Origin: JBHJHK01 sp050330975
Lineage (GTDB): Bacteria; Pseudomonadota; Gammaproteobacteria; Competibacterales; Competibacteraceae
DNA: 6,375 nucleotides
Direction of reading: 5' to 3'
Assembly (NCBI GenBank): GCA_050330975.1
Contig: JBHJHK010000456.1
Span: forward strand, 1 to 6,375
Part shown: positions 5,807 through 6,375 of the stretch, piece by piece
Layout: each line of letters begins with the position of its first letter
Position numbering within the stretch: the first letter of the stretch is position 1
The notes under the pieces: generated by a model
The model's input: the letters and a program-made list of their open reading frames with translations, nothing else
What the model was told of the DNA's origin: nothing
The model's database searches: none
Position numbers and translations under genes: made by a program

Positions 5807-6375
5807 AGAAAATGTGCTTGACCACTTCTTTGAAGTGGCCGACAAAGTCGATTTCGAGATCCTTCTTGAGATGGGCGGGCAATTCGTCAAAATCCCCGCG
5901 GTTGGCGGCGGGCAACAGCACCCGCTTGACCTTGTTGCGGCGGGCGGCGACGATTTTTTCCCGGATGCCGCCCACGGCCAATACTTCCCCCGTGAGGGTC
6001 AATTCTCCGGTCATGGCCACGGCCTGGGCCTTTTCCCCCCGGGCCAACGACAACAGGGCACTGGCCATGGTGATACCGGCGCTGGGACCATCCTTGGGGG
6101 TGGCCCCCTCGGGGACGTGGAGATGGACCGAGGCCCCGTCGAAAAATCCCCGATCGGCCCCATACTCCTGAAGGTGGGAGATGATATAACTGTAGGCGAT
6201 GGCAGCCGATTCCTGCATCACCTCCCCGAGGCGCCCAGTGAGCTTAAAGCGGCGACCCTCGCCGGCCACCCGGGTGGCTTCCACGCTCAAGCTGGCCCCC
6301 CCCCTGGCCGTCCAACCCCCGACCCGGCCCGCACCCCACCCCCAGCCCCACCGCCCACGCAACAAACAAGGCCTC
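5805..6375 (-). CDS. lon: ATP-dependent protease Lon, C-terminal proteolytic domain (5' partial)
   Basis: The product carries the Lon proteolytic domain: LGEVMQESA, then HVPEGATPKDGPSAGITMA with the catalytic Ser (codon 6081-6083), then AMTGELTLTGEVLAVGGIREK with the catalytic Lys (codon 5955-5957). It ends LEIDFVGHFKEVVKHIF. The Ser-Lys distance is 42 residues; by my count E. coli Lon has 43, and one residue is missing in the loop before AMTG. Lon is a cytoplasmic hexameric AAA+ protease that degrades misfolded and regulatory proteins. The AAA+ module and N-domain lie beyond the window. Lon similarity is good from the Trp codon at about 6314 down to the stop. Before that, the expected GLAWTxxGG block appears only as GGWTARGG, and the upstream codons (Gly, Arg and Trp rich) do not look like Lon in this frame. 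A frameshift or low-quality sequence at the window edge is likely. It is the first visible gene of the minus-strand cluster. Confidence 0.95.
   Translation of the reverse strand, partial: RPCLLRGRWGWGWGAGRVGGWTARGGASLSVEATRVAGEGRRFKLTGRLGEVMQESAAIAYSYIISHLQEYGADRGFFDGASVHLHVPEGATPKDGPSAGITMASALLSLARGEKAQAVAMTGELTLTGEVLAVGGIREKIVAARRNKVKRVLLPAANRGDFDELPAHLKKDLEIDFVGHFKEVVKHIF

Overview
The window is GC-rich, densely coded bacterial DNA. The Lon fragment and the Cys-capped, secreted pentapeptide protein fit a Gram-negative bacterium, probably a pseudomonadote (proteobacterium). That placement is inference from general family resemblance, and no marker here fixes the taxon. No RNA gene, insertion sequence, CRISPR array or origin was seen.

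Layout. Positions 1-4278 (+) hold most of one very large exported or cell-surface type protein whose 5' end lies before the window. In order it contains a short segment faintly like DUF4214, a carboxypeptidase-regulatory-like beta-sandwich, an uncharacterised beta-rich middle, two tandem Ig-like domains that each carry a Cys pair, and 14 FG-GAP/VCBS-type repeats. Each repeat has a calcium-loop motif of the DxNxDGxxD kind, and the repeats reach almost to the stop codon. Positions 4279-4403 form a short convergent intergenic region with a likely terminator for the minus strand.

The minus strand, read from right to left, carries a probable operon: the 3' end of the ATP-dependent protease gene lon (5805-6375), a secreted pentapeptide-repeat protein (5012-5797) whose ribosome binding site overlaps the lon stop codon, a doubtful small ORF (4808-4957), and a 121-residue soluble protein I do not recognise (4404-4769). 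The lon reading frame stops looking like Lon within the last ~60 bases of the window. This suggests a sequence error at a contig edge or a real frameshift.

How they work together. Gene order suggests that lon, the pentapeptide gene and the 121-aa gene are co-transcribed, but nothing in the sequence shows a shared function. The giant (+) gene is a separate convergent unit. Its repeat array records its own amplification history: a Q/R alternation with a two-repeat period in blades 1-8, and one nearly identical neighbouring pair (blades 5 and 6).
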